Positions 1-8,695 of a stretch of DNA of 64,000 nt are shown here, in pieces. Origin of the DNA: Natronomonas marina (GTDB lineage Archaea; Halobacteriota; Halobacteria; Halobacteriales; Haloarculaceae); the NCBI RefSeq assembly GCF_024298905.1, contig NZ_CP101154.1, positions 1,302,001-1,366,000 on the forward strand, read 5' to 3'. Made by a program: the position numbers and the translations under genes. Position 1 is the first letter of the stretch. Every line of letters starts with the position of its first letter. Under the pieces are notes generated by a model. That model was not told the DNA's origin, ran no database searches, and saw only the letters and a list, made by a program, of their open reading frames with translations.

Positions 1-1812
1 GAAGCCCATCCCGAGCGATTCGGCCGTCGCCCGCAGGCCGAGACCGGCGTCGGCCGCCCCCGCCAGCACCTTCCTCGCGGGCGATTCGTGGGCCCGGACC
101 GCGAACTCGAAGCCGTCGATTCCCTCGACGAGACTGTGGCGGTCGACGCCGCGCTCGTCGGCCAGGTCGGCGACGGCGTTCCCGAGCGTCGTCCGCAGCC
201 CCGAGTCGGTCGTCCGGTTGACGAACCGCACCTCGCGGTCGACCAGGTCGGCCACCCCCTCGACTCCCTTCGGATTGCCCTCGGGAACGAGTAGCCCCCA
301 CTCGCGGGACCAGCCGCCGAGTTCGACGGCGCCGTCGGGGTCGGCCTCGCCCGTGAGGACGGCCACGTCGGTGACGCCGTCGCGGAGTCGGCGTGCCCCC
401 TGCCGGCTGCCCACGCCGAGGTAGCGCGGCCGCTCGACGCGGTCGAGCAACCGGGAGAGGGCGGGGTCGTCCTCGCCGGCACCGAAGACGGCGGGCGGCC
501 GGACGTCCGGCGAGAACAGCTGGACCTCGACGCGCTCGTCGGCGTCGAGGTACTCGACGTCGGGCGGGACCGCGACGACGCCGTCGGCCTCGACGAGGCT
601 CGTCGTCGCGCCGCTGCCCTTGTCGACCGGGTAGACGAGCGTCTCGCCGTCGCCGTCCGTGACGAGGCCGACCGGCATGTACCGCAGGCGGCCCTCCTCG
701 TAGCGCTCCCGGACGGCCATCGACCCCTCGACGGTCGCCGTCTGCGGTTCGGGCAGGCCGGCGGCCTCGCGGATGGCCGGTGCGACGAAGGTCCGGAAGA
801 TGGTCAGCGCCGAGACGGGGTAGCCGGGCAGGCCGACGTATGCACTCCCGGCGAGCCGGCCGACCAGCATCGGCTTGCCCGGCTTGACCGCGACGCCGTG
901 CAGCAGGAGTTCGCCGGACTCCTCGACGACGCGGTAGATGACGTCGACGGCCGACGCCGAGGTCGACCCCGAGGACAGCACCAGGTCGCACTCCGCGGCG
1001 GCCTCCCGGAGGACGGACTCCATGGCGTCGTAGTCGTCGCCGGCGTGGGGGTAGAGCCGCGCCTCGCCGCCGGCCTCCTCGACGGCCGTCGCCGTCGTGT
1101 AGCTGTTGACGTCGTATATCTCGCCGGCGTCGCTGTTCAGCGGGTCGCCGGGCCGGACCAGTTCGTCGCCCGTCGAGATGATGCCCACCGTGGGCCTCCC
1201 GCGGACGGGCACCTCGTCGACGCCGAGCGCCGACAGCAGGCCGATTTCCCGCGAAGTGAGCACCGTTCCCGGCCCGAGCGCGCGCTCGCCGGCCGCCACG
1301 TCCGCGCCGGCGAACATCACGCGGTCGCCCGGCGCCAGCGACGTGCGGACGAGGACGTCGTCACCCTCCGCGTCTCGCGGTTCGGACTCGCTCCGCTCGC
1401 CCTCTCCGCGAGACCGTTCGGTGTCGCTCCGCGACACCCTGTCCGTTCGCTCGACCATTACCACCGCGTCGGCGCCGGGCGGCAGGACGGCGCCGGTCGA
1501 TACCTCGGCGCACTCGCCGTCGCCGACCTCGACGTCGGGTTCGACGCCGGCGTGGACCTCGCCGACCAGTTCGAGGCGGGCGGGCTCGGCCTCGTCGGCG
1601 CCGAAGGTGTCGGCCGCCCGGACCGCGTAGCCGTCGACGCTGGCGCGGTCGAAGCCCGGCACGTCCAGTTCCGCGTCGACGCGTTCGGCGAGCACGCGGC
1701 CGCGGGCCTCACGGAGCGGGACCGTCTCGTCGTCCGGCCGCAGCTCCAGCGACGCGATGGCCTCGCGGGCCGCCTCGGGGTCGGCGAGGTCGCGGAACTC
1801 CTTTCTACTCAT
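1..1812 (-). CDS. moeA: MoeA-type molybdopterin molybdotransferase fused to a periplasmic-binding-like domain (partial, runs off left edge)
   Basis: MoeA inserts molybdate into adenylated molybdopterin in the cytoplasm. Visible are 604 codons. The MoeA N-terminal part covers about residues 1-200. The MoCF-binding domain follows, with STGDEL near residue 210, SSGSTSAS near 280 and LPGYPVS near 329. A MoeA C-terminal domain comes next, and from about residue 435 a PBP/LysR-substrate-like domain (DVAVLTGEADPDGAVELGG) is cut by the window edge. The ATG at 1812 overlaps the end of the upstream moeA by 8 bases, so the two are co-transcribed. A Ser/Arg/Glu-rich insert at about residues 124-150 is encoded by two DNA hairpins. 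The fused domain may sense molybdate or tungstate, but that is inference. Confidence 0.9.
   Translation of the reverse strand, partial: MSRKEFRDLADPEAAREAIASLELRPDDETVPLREARGRVLAERVDAELDVPGFDRASVDGYAVRAADTFGADEAEPARLELVGEVHAGVEPDVEVGDGECAEVSTGAVLPPGADAVVMVERTDRVSRSDTERSRGEGERSESEPRDAEGDDVLVRTSLAPGDRVMFAGADVAAGERALGPGTVLTSREIGLLSALGVDEVPVRGRPTVGIISTGDELVRPGDPLNSDAGEIYDVNSYTTATAVEEAGGEARLYPHAGDDYDAMESVLREAAAECDLVLSSGSTSASAVDVIYRVVEESGELLLHGVAVKPGKPMLVGRLAGSAYVGLPGYPVSALTIFRTFVAPAIREAAGLPEPQTATVEGSMAVRERYEEGRLRYMPVGLVTDGDGETLVYPVDKGSGATTSLVEADGVVAVPPDVEYLDADERVEVQLFSPDVRPPAVFGAGEDDPALSRLLDRVERPRYLGVGSRQGARRLRDGVTDVAVLTGEADPDGAVELGGWSREWGLLVPEGNPKGVEGVADLVDREVRFVNRTTDSGLRTTLGNAVADLADERGVDRHSLVEGIDGFEFAVRAHESPARKVLAGAADAGLGLRATAESLGMGF
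1372..1438. repeat. Two adjacent hairpins inside the moeA fusion gene
   Basis: A perfect 9-base inverted repeat (gtctcgcgg at 1372-1380, ccgcgagac at 1406-1414) is followed by a perfect 8-base one (ggtgtcgc at 1420-1427, gcgacacc at 1431-1438). Together they encode a low-complexity Arg/Ser/Glu loop absent from the neighbouring moeA paralogue, which suggests an in-frame palindromic insertion. Confidence 0.7.
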
Positions 1813-3070
1813 GGTACTCCCAGTTCTCGACGGCGACGGTCTCGCCGGCCGGTATCCCCTCCCGCGGTTCGGGGACGACGACCCAGCCGTCCGCCAGGGC
1901 GACGCTGGAGAGGACACCGGCCCCGCTGGCCCGAGTCGGCGTCGCCTCCAGGCCGTCGTCGCTCTCGTCTCGTGGCCCGTTCCCCTCGCCGCTGGACCCG
2001 TTCTGGTCGCCCTGCGAGACGCGCTCCAGTTTCACGCGGGCGAACGTCTTGACGCCGGGTTCGCTACGTATCTTCCGGGTTAGCGTCGCCTCCCTCGTGG
2101 GCAGGGGGTGGGCGGGCATCCGGCCCAGGTGCTTGATCAGCGGCCGGAGGAACTGGACGGCGTTGACGATGGCCGCGACCGGGTAGCCGGGCAGCATGAC
2201 GACGGTCACGCCGTTCACTCGGCCCAGCGCGACAGGGTGGCCGGGCTTCAGCGCGACGCCGTGGACGAACACCTCGCCCAGTTCCTCGACCACCTCCGGG
2301 ATCAGGTCCCGCTCGCCGACCGAGGAGCCGCCGGTGGTGACGACGACGTCGCGGGTGAGGTCCCGCTCGACGGCCGCCCGCAGCGCCTCGAAGTCGTCGG
2401 TGACGATGTTGCGCCGCGTCACGTCGGCGCCCCACCGCTCGGCAAGTCGGGAGACGGTAAAGCGGTTCGTCTCGATTACCTCCCCGGGGGCGGGGTCGGC
2501 CTGGACCAGTTCCTCGCCGGTCGGGACGACGGCCACCTCGGGTTCGGCGACCGCCTCGACGACGTCGACGCCGGTGGCCTTCAGCAGGCCCAGGTCCGAG
2601 GGCCGCAACTGGTCGCCGGGGTCGTAGAGGCGCTGGCCCGCCTCGACGTCCTCGCCGACGGGGGCGACGTTCTCGCCGCCGGCGACGGCGTCGAACACCT
2701 CCAGGTCGTCGTTGACGGTCTCGACGTCTTCGACTTTCACGACGGCGTCGGCACCGGCCGGCAGTTCGCTCCCGGTGTGGACCCGGACTGCGGCGTCGGG
2801 ACCGACCGAGTCGGCGGGCCGCAGCACCGACGGCGAGCGGTCCGAGGCGCCGAAGGTGTCCTCGGCGCGGACCGCCCACCCGTCCATCGCGGCGCGGGCG
2901 TAGTGGGGCACGTCCCGGGCGGCGTCTATCGGGTCGGCCACGACGCGTCCGTCGGCGGCCGACAGTGGAATCCGCTCGGTTCGCTCGATCCGGTCGGTCT
3001 CGAGCAGGCGCTGGCGTGCCGTCGCCACCCGCGTCCGCTCCTTGAAGCCCGACCGACGTACGTCGCTCAT
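1805..3070 (-). CDS. moeA: MoeA molybdopterin molybdotransferase
   Basis: 421 residues, the usual MoeA length. The N-terminal domain II/I region includes RAAMDGWAVRAEDTFGAS. The MoCF domain carries PTGEEL, TGGSSVGERD and LPGYPVA. Domain IV lies after about residue 320 and contains a polar stretch (GDQNGSSGEGNGPRDES) typical of haloarchaeal loops. The gene overlaps the downstream MoeA-PBP fusion by 8 bases, so both products should be made together. Haloarchaea often carry two MoeA copies; one may be specialised for molybdenum and the other for tungsten, which the sequence alone cannot settle. The ATG at 3070 gives the family-typical start. Confidence 0.92.
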   Translation of the reverse strand: MSDVRRSGFKERTRVATARQRLLETDRIERTERIPLSAADGRVVADPIDAARDVPHYARAAMDGWAVRAEDTFGASDRSPSVLRPADSVGPDAAVRVHTGSELPAGADAVVKVEDVETVNDDLEVFDAVAGGENVAPVGEDVEAGQRLYDPGDQLRPSDLGLLKATGVDVVEAVAEPEVAVVPTGEELVQADPAPGEVIETNRFTVSRLAERWGADVTRRNIVTDDFEALRAAVERDLTRDVVVTTGGSSVGERDLIPEVVEELGEVFVHGVALKPGHPVALGRVNGVTVVMLPGYPVAAIVNAVQFLRPLIKHLGRMPAHPLPTREATLTRKIRSEPGVKTFARVKLERVSQGDQNGSSGEGNGPRDESDDGLEATPTRASGAGVLSSVALADGWVVVPEPREGIPAGETVAVENWEYHE

Positions 3071-3101
3071 ATGCCCACTGAGGGTGCCGGCGTCAAAAGG
3101 C

Positions 3102-3371
3102 TCACTCCGGGACGACGAGCACCGAGTCGGGCCGGACGACGAAGGTGGGCGCGATCGATGCGGGAGCCGTCGCGGTACCGCCGTCGGCGTCCACCGTGAC
3201 CTCCCCCGGTGGGGTCGCCGGGACGGTAACCGATTCCTTCGGCGGGAGCGTCACCGAATCCGGCCGCTGTCGGCCGCCGACCATCACCCGGAGCGTAACC
3301 GCCTTCGGGCCGTCGTTGTAGATCATCGCGCCCCGCGCCCCACCTCCCGGCGACCTGCTCGCGCGTGCCAT
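3102..3371 (-). CDS. Small beta-rich hypothetical protein
   Basis: 89 residues from the ATG at 3371. No catalytic motif is seen. The body reads as short beta strands (KAVTLRVMVGG, ESVTVPATPPGEVTVDADGG) and resembles a single Ig-like or carboxypeptidase-regulatory-like fold. There is no signal peptide. It is divergent from the hsp20 gene and 31 bases upstream of moeA in the same direction. An in-frame GTG at 3479 would add 36 residues but would overlap the hsp20 start and its TATA box, so I prefer 3371. Function unknown. Confidence 0.6.
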   Translation of the reverse strand: MARASRSPGGGARGAMIYNDGPKAVTLRVMVGGRQRPDSVTLPPKESVTVPATPPGEVTVDADGGTATAPASIAPTFVVRPDSVLVVPE

Positions 3372-3442
3372 CAGTAAATCTCTGGTGTGTGTTATCAAGT
3401 ATCTATCGACGGTTTCGGTCCCGGAGCCTCCGCCACCGGGGG

Positions 3443-3449
3443 CTTTAAC
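3443..3449 (+). promoter_or_regulatory. TATA-like box of the hsp20 gene
   Basis: ctttaac lies about 28 bases before the ATG at 3474, the spacing expected for a leaderless haloarchaeal transcript, and supports choosing that start. Confidence 0.6.
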
Positions 3450-3473
3450 GCGCCGCCGGCCGTACGTGGTCGT

Positions 3474-3821
3474 ATGCAACTGCGCGAGGCGTTGGGCGAC
3501 CTGCCGGAAACGGTGTTTGCGGACATGCTGGAGAGTGACGATGCCTACCTCCTCGTTCTCGATCTACCGGGCGCCAGCGCCGACACGGTCGACGTGACGG
3601 TCAAGGACGGACGGCTCCGCGTCGAGGCGCGCAGGGAGAAGTCGATCCCGGCGTCGTTCCGCTACGTGACCGAGGAGCGGTCGCTGTTTCTCGACGCCGA
3701 GTTGCCGCTCCCCCCGGACGCGACCGGGGCCGACGCGGAGGGCGATGTCGAGCGGGGCGTCCTCCGGCTTCGATTGCCCAAGTCGGCCGACGACGGCGGT
3801 GAGCGTATTCCGATCTCCTGA
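3474..3821 (+). CDS. hsp20: Hsp20/alpha-crystallin family small heat shock protein
   Basis: 115 residues. After a short N-terminus comes a compact alpha-crystallin domain: DAYLLVLDLPGASADTVDV, then DGRLRVEARRE, and the late strand GDVERGVLRLRLPKS in place of the usual GVLTLTLPK. It should act as an ATP-independent holdase chaperone. The N-terminal arm is short and the C-terminal IXI-type tail is GERIPIS. The start is supported by a TATA-like element 28 bases upstream; a longer GTG/TTG-type reading would run through that promoter. The following kinase gene begins 12 bases after the stop, so they may share a transcript. Confidence 0.9.
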   Translation: MQLREALGDLPETVFADMLESDDAYLLVLDLPGASADTVDVTVKDGRLRVEARREKSIPASFRYVTEERSLFLDAELPLPPDATGADAEGDVERGVLRLRLPKSADDGGERIPIS

Positions 3822-3832
3822 GGTGGACGTGG

Positions 3833-5494
3833 GTGACCCTCCGCTCCTATCGGCGGTTCGTCGTCGTCGCCTACCAGTTCCTGCCGCTACTCCTGGCGTA
3901 CGCCCGTGACCGCAACCGGTTTCTCCTGTTCGGCGCGAGCCGACAGGTGTCGGCCGAAACCCGCCGGAAGCGGGCACGCTCGCTCCTGGACTCGCTCCTG
4001 ACGCTGGGGCCGACGTTCATCAAGCTGGGCCAGCTGCTGTCGACGCGTCCCGACGTGTTGCCCCCCGAGTACGTCGAGGAGTTCGAGTCCCTGCAGGACG
4101 ACGTCCCGCCAGCCGAGTGGGCCGACGCCAGGGAGATACTCGAGGCCGACATCGGCCGCGTTGAGGAGACGTTCGACGACTTCACGACCGAGGCGATAAG
4201 CGGCGCCAGCCTCGGGCAGGTGTACGTCGCCACCTACGAGGGTCGTCGGGTCGCCGTGAAGATCCGCCGCCCCGGCATCGAGCGACTCGTCGAGGCCGAC
4301 CTCCGGGTCATTCGGTGGTCGCTGCCGATCCTGATGCGGTTCGTCGACCGGGCGCGGTCGTTCTCGCTGGAGACGCTGGCCGACGAGTTCGAGAAGACCA
4401 TCCGCGAGGAGATGGACTACGAGCGCGAGCGCCGGATGCTCGAGGAGATCGGAACCAACCTCGCCGACAACGACCGGGTACGGGTCCCGGCGGCGGTGCC
4501 CGAACTCTCCAGTAAGCGCGTCCTGACGATGGAGTACGTCGGCGGGACGAAGATCTCCCAGATCGACGACCTGGACGCGCTGGGTGTCGACCGGACCGCG
4601 CTGGCGACGACGCTGCAGCGCGTCTACCTTCAGATGATCGTCGAGGACGGCGTCTTCCACGCCGACCCCCACCCCGGCAACCTCGCCGTCAAGGACGACG
4701 GCACCGTCGTCTTCTACGACTTCGGGATGTCCGGCCGGGTCGACCCGCTCATCCAGGAGAAGATCGTCGAGTTCTACATGGCCGTCGCCCGCCAGGACAC
4801 CGACGCCATCCTCGACACGCTCATCGAGATGGGGACGCTCAGCCCCGAGGCCGACCGCGAGGTGATGTCGAACGTGATGGAACTGGCCATCGCCGACGCC
4901 CGCGGCGAGAACATCGAACAGTACCGCGTCCAGCAGATCATCCAGCAGGTCGAGGACACCATCTACGAGTTCCCGCTCCGCTTGCCGCCCAACCTCGCGC
5001 TGGTGCTGCGGGTCGCCACCGTCGTCGAGGGCGTCTGCGTGACGCTGGACCCCGACTTCGACTTCATCGCGGTCGCGACCGACTACCTCGGCGAGGAGGG
5101 GTTCATCGAGGATAGCGCCCGCGACTTCGTAGCGGAGCGGGCCACGGAGTTCCAGGAGTTCGGACAGTCGATGGTCCGGGTACCGCCGAAGCTCGAGCGG
5201 ACCCTCGACAGCGTCGACCGCGGCGACGTCACCGTCCAGTTCGAGGTCTCCGACGACGAACGAGCACTGGATCGGCTGGCCAAACGGCTCATCCTCGGCG
5301 GCCTGCTGTCGGCGACGATCATGGCCTCGGCAGTGCTGTACGCCTTCTCGACGCTCGTGGCCGCGCTCGTGCCCGCCGCCGTCGCCGTCCCGGTCGCCGT
5401 CATGCTGTGGCGGTCGTTCCGCCAAAAGAAGGGCCTCCGGGCGACCCCGCAGTTCACCCGCCAGCAGATGCGACAGCGCCGCGGCGACGAGTAG
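3833..5494 (+). CDS. ABC1/AarF/UbiB-family protein kinase-like ATPase
   Basis: 553 residues from a GTG. The family signature KxGQ appears as FIKLGQLLSTRPDVLPPEY near residue 60. Next come the Ala-rich nucleotide loop ISGASLGQVYVATYEGRRVAVKIRRPG (about 120-145), the catalytic HADPHPGN near 276 and DFGMSGR near 295. Two hydrophobic helices at about 485-525 anchor the C-terminus in the membrane. In bacteria and mitochondria UbiB/Coq8 proteins support isoprenoid quinone biosynthesis as ATPases; here menaquinone is a plausible link but is inferred. It follows hsp20 by 12 bases. Confidence 0.92.
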   Translation: MTLRSYRRFVVVAYQFLPLLLAYARDRNRFLLFGASRQVSAETRRKRARSLLDSLLTLGPTFIKLGQLLSTRPDVLPPEYVEEFESLQDDVPPAEWADAREILEADIGRVEETFDDFTTEAISGASLGQVYVATYEGRRVAVKIRRPGIERLVEADLRVIRWSLPILMRFVDRARSFSLETLADEFEKTIREEMDYERERRMLEEIGTNLADNDRVRVPAAVPELSSKRVLTMEYVGGTKISQIDDLDALGVDRTALATTLQRVYLQMIVEDGVFHADPHPGNLAVKDDGTVVFYDFGMSGRVDPLIQEKIVEFYMAVARQDTDAILDTLIEMGTLSPEADREVMSNVMELAIADARGENIEQYRVQQIIQQVEDTIYEFPLRLPPNLALVLRVATVVEGVCVTLDPDFDFIAVATDYLGEEGFIEDSARDFVAERATEFQEFGQSMVRVPPKLERTLDSVDRGDVTVQFEVSDDERALDRLAKRLILGGLLSATIMASAVLYAFSTLVAALVPAAVAVPVAVMLWRSFRQKKGLRATPQFTRQQMRQRRGDE

Positions 5495-5513
5495 CGACCG
5501 TCCGGTCGGAGCT

Positions 5514-7112
5514 CTACTCGACGTTCTCGCCGGTGCGCCAGTAGTCGATGATGTCCCGCAACAGGTCGGTGCCGATATCGCCGGCCCGCCAGTCGTCGAT
5601 GGCCCGGCGGAGCCCGTCGGTGTCGACGACGCCCCCGTCGAGGTAGGGGTCGAGTTCGGTTCCGGCGTCGCCGGCCGGCGAGCTATCGAGGTATGGAACG
5701 CAGTCGACGTTCCCGACGCACTGTCCGGCCGCCGGTCCGCTGGACTGTCCCCACCAGTTGTCGGTCGCGTCCCCGACGGGGCGGTCGGTCGCGCCCTCCT
5801 CGGCGTTGATGCCGCCGTTGACGTTGCCTGTGATGCTGGTGTTGGTGACGGTCCAGAGCCCCTCCGTGTATTCGGCGTTGAGTCCGAACCTGCCGCGGTA
5901 GTCGCCGTTGTTCTCGATGGTGGAGTTCTCGATGCGCCACTGCCCGGTGGTGTACGTGGCTGCGATGCCGCCCAGGCTGTTGTCGCGGACCGTGATTCGC
6001 TCCAGGCGGAACTCGTCGGGCGAGTTCCCCGCCCTGAGCCCCCAGTCGTAGTTCCCGCGCAGGACGGTATCACGGACGACCCAGTTGCTCTCGACGTCGT
6101 GCGCGTTGAGTCCCGACCCGCTGTTGTCCGAGAGCGTCGAGTTGTGGATGGTCCACGCGCCGCTGAAACTGCCCGCCACGTCGATGCCGTAGAAGGAGTT
6201 ACCCGACGCCGTGTGGTTCCCGATCGTCCATGCGCTCTCGCGGCTCAGGATGTAGACGCCCATGCCGAGGCCGTCGAAGTTGTCGTTCGTCGTGGAGTCG
6301 AGAATGCGCCAGTCGCCTTCCGAGAGGCCGACCGTGATACCGACGTCCCGGTTCAGGGAGGCGTTGGCCCCGCGGATGGTCCAGGCGGCGCTCCCGTCGT
6401 AACCGCCCACCTCGATGCCGTCGTCACCGTTGTGGAGCGCCGTAACGTCGGAAATCGTCCACGCGACGGAGGCTGCCGCGATGTCGATGCCGTCCTCGGC
6501 GTTGTGCTGGACCGTGACCTCCCTGATCGTCCAGCCGCCGGTGATAGCCGACTCGTCGTAATCGTCGTAGTGGTATCCGGGTGCGTCCTCGGTGGCCGAC
6601 GTGCCCGAGCCGATACCGTCCCCGTAGCGCTCGATGGTGAACCCCTCGACGACCAGACCCGTCGAGAGCGACGGGTCGACCGCGATACCGACCGACTCAC
6701 CGGCGAACGTCGACCCGTTCAGCGTCGCACCATCCGGCGCGACGAGCGTGACGTTCGTGTCGACGACGACCTGCTCGCGGTAGGTGCCCGGACGGACCTC
6801 GACGGTGTCCCCGTCGGCGCTCGCGTCGAGGGCCGCCTGGATGGTCGTGTAGTCGCCGCCGCCGCTCGCGTCGACGACGTGCGTCGTGGGCGCCGCGGCC
6901 GCCGGGACCGCGCCGATTCCGACCGCCAAGACGGCTGCGACGAGCAGCACCACCACGAACGCGACCGCACGGCGGCCCCGCCGCGACCGCCGACGGCCGA
7001 CCGGTCGCCGACGGGTCGGTCGGGGTCCGGTCGGGGCGCCCCGCTCGACGGGAGCGCGGGAGAGTTCGGCGACTGGCGAGGTGGTTGCTGGCCTGTGAAA
7101 ACGGTCGTTCAT
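5514..7112 (-). CDS. Secreted right-handed parallel beta-helix protein (NosD/pectate-lyase-like fold)
   Basis: 532 residues from the ATG at 7112. A long Arg-rich N-terminus (RRRSRRGRR) precedes a hydrophobic segment at about 50-72, a signal or anchor. The opening GGGDYTTIQAALDASADGDT with PGTYREQVVV is the classic start of a beta-helix domain. About ten coils follow, many carrying Trp-Thr-Ile or Trp-Arg-Ile at the coil start and an N..GI turn. The C-terminal 45 residues, with two copies of a D.DGLRRAIDDWR-like motif, resemble a dockerin or EF-hand pair. It is probably a surface polysaccharide-binding or lyase protein; no catalytic residues could be assigned. A TATA-like ctttaatacc lies near 7188-7196. 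Confidence 0.8.
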   Translation of the reverse strand: MNDRFHRPATTSPVAELSRAPVERGAPTGPRPTRRRPVGRRRSRRGRRAVAFVVVLLVAAVLAVGIGAVPAAAAPTTHVVDASGGGDYTTIQAALDASADGDTVEVRPGTYREQVVVDTNVTLVAPDGATLNGSTFAGESVGIAVDPSLSTGLVVEGFTIERYGDGIGSGTSATEDAPGYHYDDYDESAITGGWTIREVTVQHNAEDGIDIAAASVAWTISDVTALHNGDDGIEVGGYDGSAAWTIRGANASLNRDVGITVGLSEGDWRILDSTTNDNFDGLGMGVYILSRESAWTIGNHTASGNSFYGIDVAGSFSGAWTIHNSTLSDNSGSGLNAHDVESNWVVRDTVLRGNYDWGLRAGNSPDEFRLERITVRDNSLGGIAATYTTGQWRIENSTIENNGDYRGRFGLNAEYTEGLWTVTNTSITGNVNGGINAEEGATDRPVGDATDNWWGQSSGPAAGQCVGNVDCVPYLDSSPAGDAGTELDPYLDGGVVDTDGLRRAIDDWRAGDIGTDLLRDIIDYWRTGENVE

Positions 7113-7396
7113 GGTACCCTCGACGGGAATCGTACTACCCCCGCGGTGGCCGACCCCTCCGATTGCGAGAGAGTTCGGCCGCTGTGGTATTAAAGGCTCG
7201 CTTAGCACCTACGAGCGCATCTCGGGCAGTGAGTGGGCCGAACTGAGCGTTTCGGGGCCGCCCGCCGTGATTCGCTCGCTGCCGGTCGGTCGGCGGCGAC
7301 GGCGAGTGTATCCGCCCGGGGCGGTCGAGTACGATACCGTCGTCGGAATCGGGGCACCACCCAAAAGCGGATACGGCGCGCGCCGGAGGATGAGGT

Positions 7397-7903
7397 ATGC
7401 TCTCGGACATCGACAACGCCCGGAAGCTGATGATGCTCCTCGGGGACGAGGGGTTCACCGAGGCTCTGACCGAGGCCGAGGAACTCGTCGAGGACGCAAA
7501 CGAGACCCTCGACCGCGTCGAGCGCATCGAAGACGAGGCGGCCGAAGCGGTCCGGGAGGCCAACGAGACGCTCCGGGCGGTCGACCGCCGGCTCGACAAG
7601 GTCGATCGGACGATCAACCTGCTGGAGGCGAAGATAGAGGCCGGCTTCAGCCTCGGCTTCTTCGTCTTTGCGGCCAACGCCTACTTCGACGGCGACCCGT
7701 TCTTCGCGGCCGGGCTGGCCCTCATGGGCCTGCTCGGCGCGGGCCAGCTCGCGGTGACTATCGCCAACATCCCGCAGGTCGAGAAGCTCTGGCAGGGGCT
7801 CAACTACCTGCTGGAGCGGCTCGGCGTGCGGCGCCTCGATGAGGAACTCGACGAGCACATCCCCGAGGACCGAGATCCTACGTCCGAAGACGGAGAGCCG
7901 TAG
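7397..7903 (+). CDS. Coiled-coil membrane protein of unknown function
   Basis: 168 residues. About residues 20-80 are a strong heptad-rich acidic coiled coil (ELVEDANETLDRVERIEDEA, then NETLRAVDRRLDKVDRTINL). One long or two short transmembrane segments follow at about 85-125 (FSLGFFVFAANAYF; AAGLALMGLLGAGQLAVTI), and then an acidic cytoplasmic tail. No enzyme motif is visible. It is divergent from the beta-helix protein, with about 280 bases between them, and convergent with the HTH_10 regulator. It could be a scaffold or stress-related membrane protein; I do not recognise the family. Confidence 0.75.
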   Translation: MLSDIDNARKLMMLLGDEGFTEALTEAEELVEDANETLDRVERIEDEAAEAVREANETLRAVDRRLDKVDRTINLLEAKIEAGFSLGFFVFAANAYFDGDPFFAAGLALMGLLGAGQLAVTIANIPQVEKLWQGLNYLLERLGVRRLDEELDEHIPEDRDPTSEDGEP

Positions 7904-7931
7904 GCGCACGCTCGTCCGGCGGCAGTCCCCG

Positions 7932-8576
7932 TCAGCGCCGTTCGGTGTAGTTTCGGACCACCGCCGCCTCCGCCTTCCGGACCAGTTCGCCGGCCGTACT
8001 CGTCGAGCAGTCCAGAACGGCCGCGACGTCCGCGACCGTTCCCTCGCGGGGTATCTCGTAGTAACCGAGCGACACCGCCGCCTCCAGGGCCGCTCGCTGT
8101 CGGTCGGTGAGCGACGACGGCGAGTGCGTCCGCTCGAACTCCCGAACCCGTTCGATGGTGGGTTCGCCGAGGTCGGACAGTTCCCCGTAGAACGCGCTGA
8201 GCGCCGTCGCCTCGCCGACTGCCTCGAACCGTACCTCCCCCGTGTCGAGGAAGACGACCGGCGGCAGGAATATCGCCCGCGACTCCGCGACCAGGTCCAG
8301 CAACGCGGCCGGCAGTTCGTAGTCGCGCTGCCGGAGGAACGCGTAGGTCCCGTCGACGTCCTCGACGAACTCGGTGACGAGCAGCGAGTCGACCGCCTCG
8401 ACCGCCCGTTCCGTCGCCTCCCGCCCGCCGTCACACCACAGTAGCGTCGTCGCGTCCTCGGTCGGACTCCACATCAGAAGCTCCGCCCGCCCGAGCGACG
8501 GCACCTCCGTGAGTCGCCGCTGGATGGGATGGACGAACCGGTCGGGGTAGGTCACGGAGAACTCGGCCCGTTTCAT
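7932..8576 (-). CDS. HTH_10 (bacterioopsin-activator type) transcriptional regulator
   Basis: 214 residues from the ATG at 8576; an in-frame ATG at 8612 would add 12. The N-terminal 150 residues are a predicted small-molecule-sensing domain. The C-terminus holds the HTH_10 signature: SSLTDRQRAALEAAVSLGYY, then EIPREGTVADVAAVLDC and STSTAGELVRKAE. These regulators of the Bat family are specific to haloarchaea and relatives. The target is unknown; the nearest candidates are the alpha/beta hydrolase just upstream on the same strand and the coiled-coil protein. Confidence 0.92.
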   Translation of the reverse strand: MKRAEFSVTYPDRFVHPIQRRLTEVPSLGRAELLMWSPTEDATTLLWCDGGREATERAVEAVDSLLVTEFVEDVDGTYAFLRQRDYELPAALLDLVAESRAIFLPPVVFLDTGEVRFEAVGEATALSAFYGELSDLGEPTIERVREFERTHSPSSLTDRQRAALEAAVSLGYYEIPREGTVADVAAVLDCSTSTAGELVRKAEAAVVRNYTERR

Positions 8577-8695
8577 GCCACGGTCGAGCAAGCGTTCGTC
8601 CGACCGCCACATCAATCGACGGGTTCGCCGGCGCCTCGCCCGGAACGCCGCTGTCGGCGGTTCGTGATCGGAGGACGGTGACCGTCCACGCGGCG

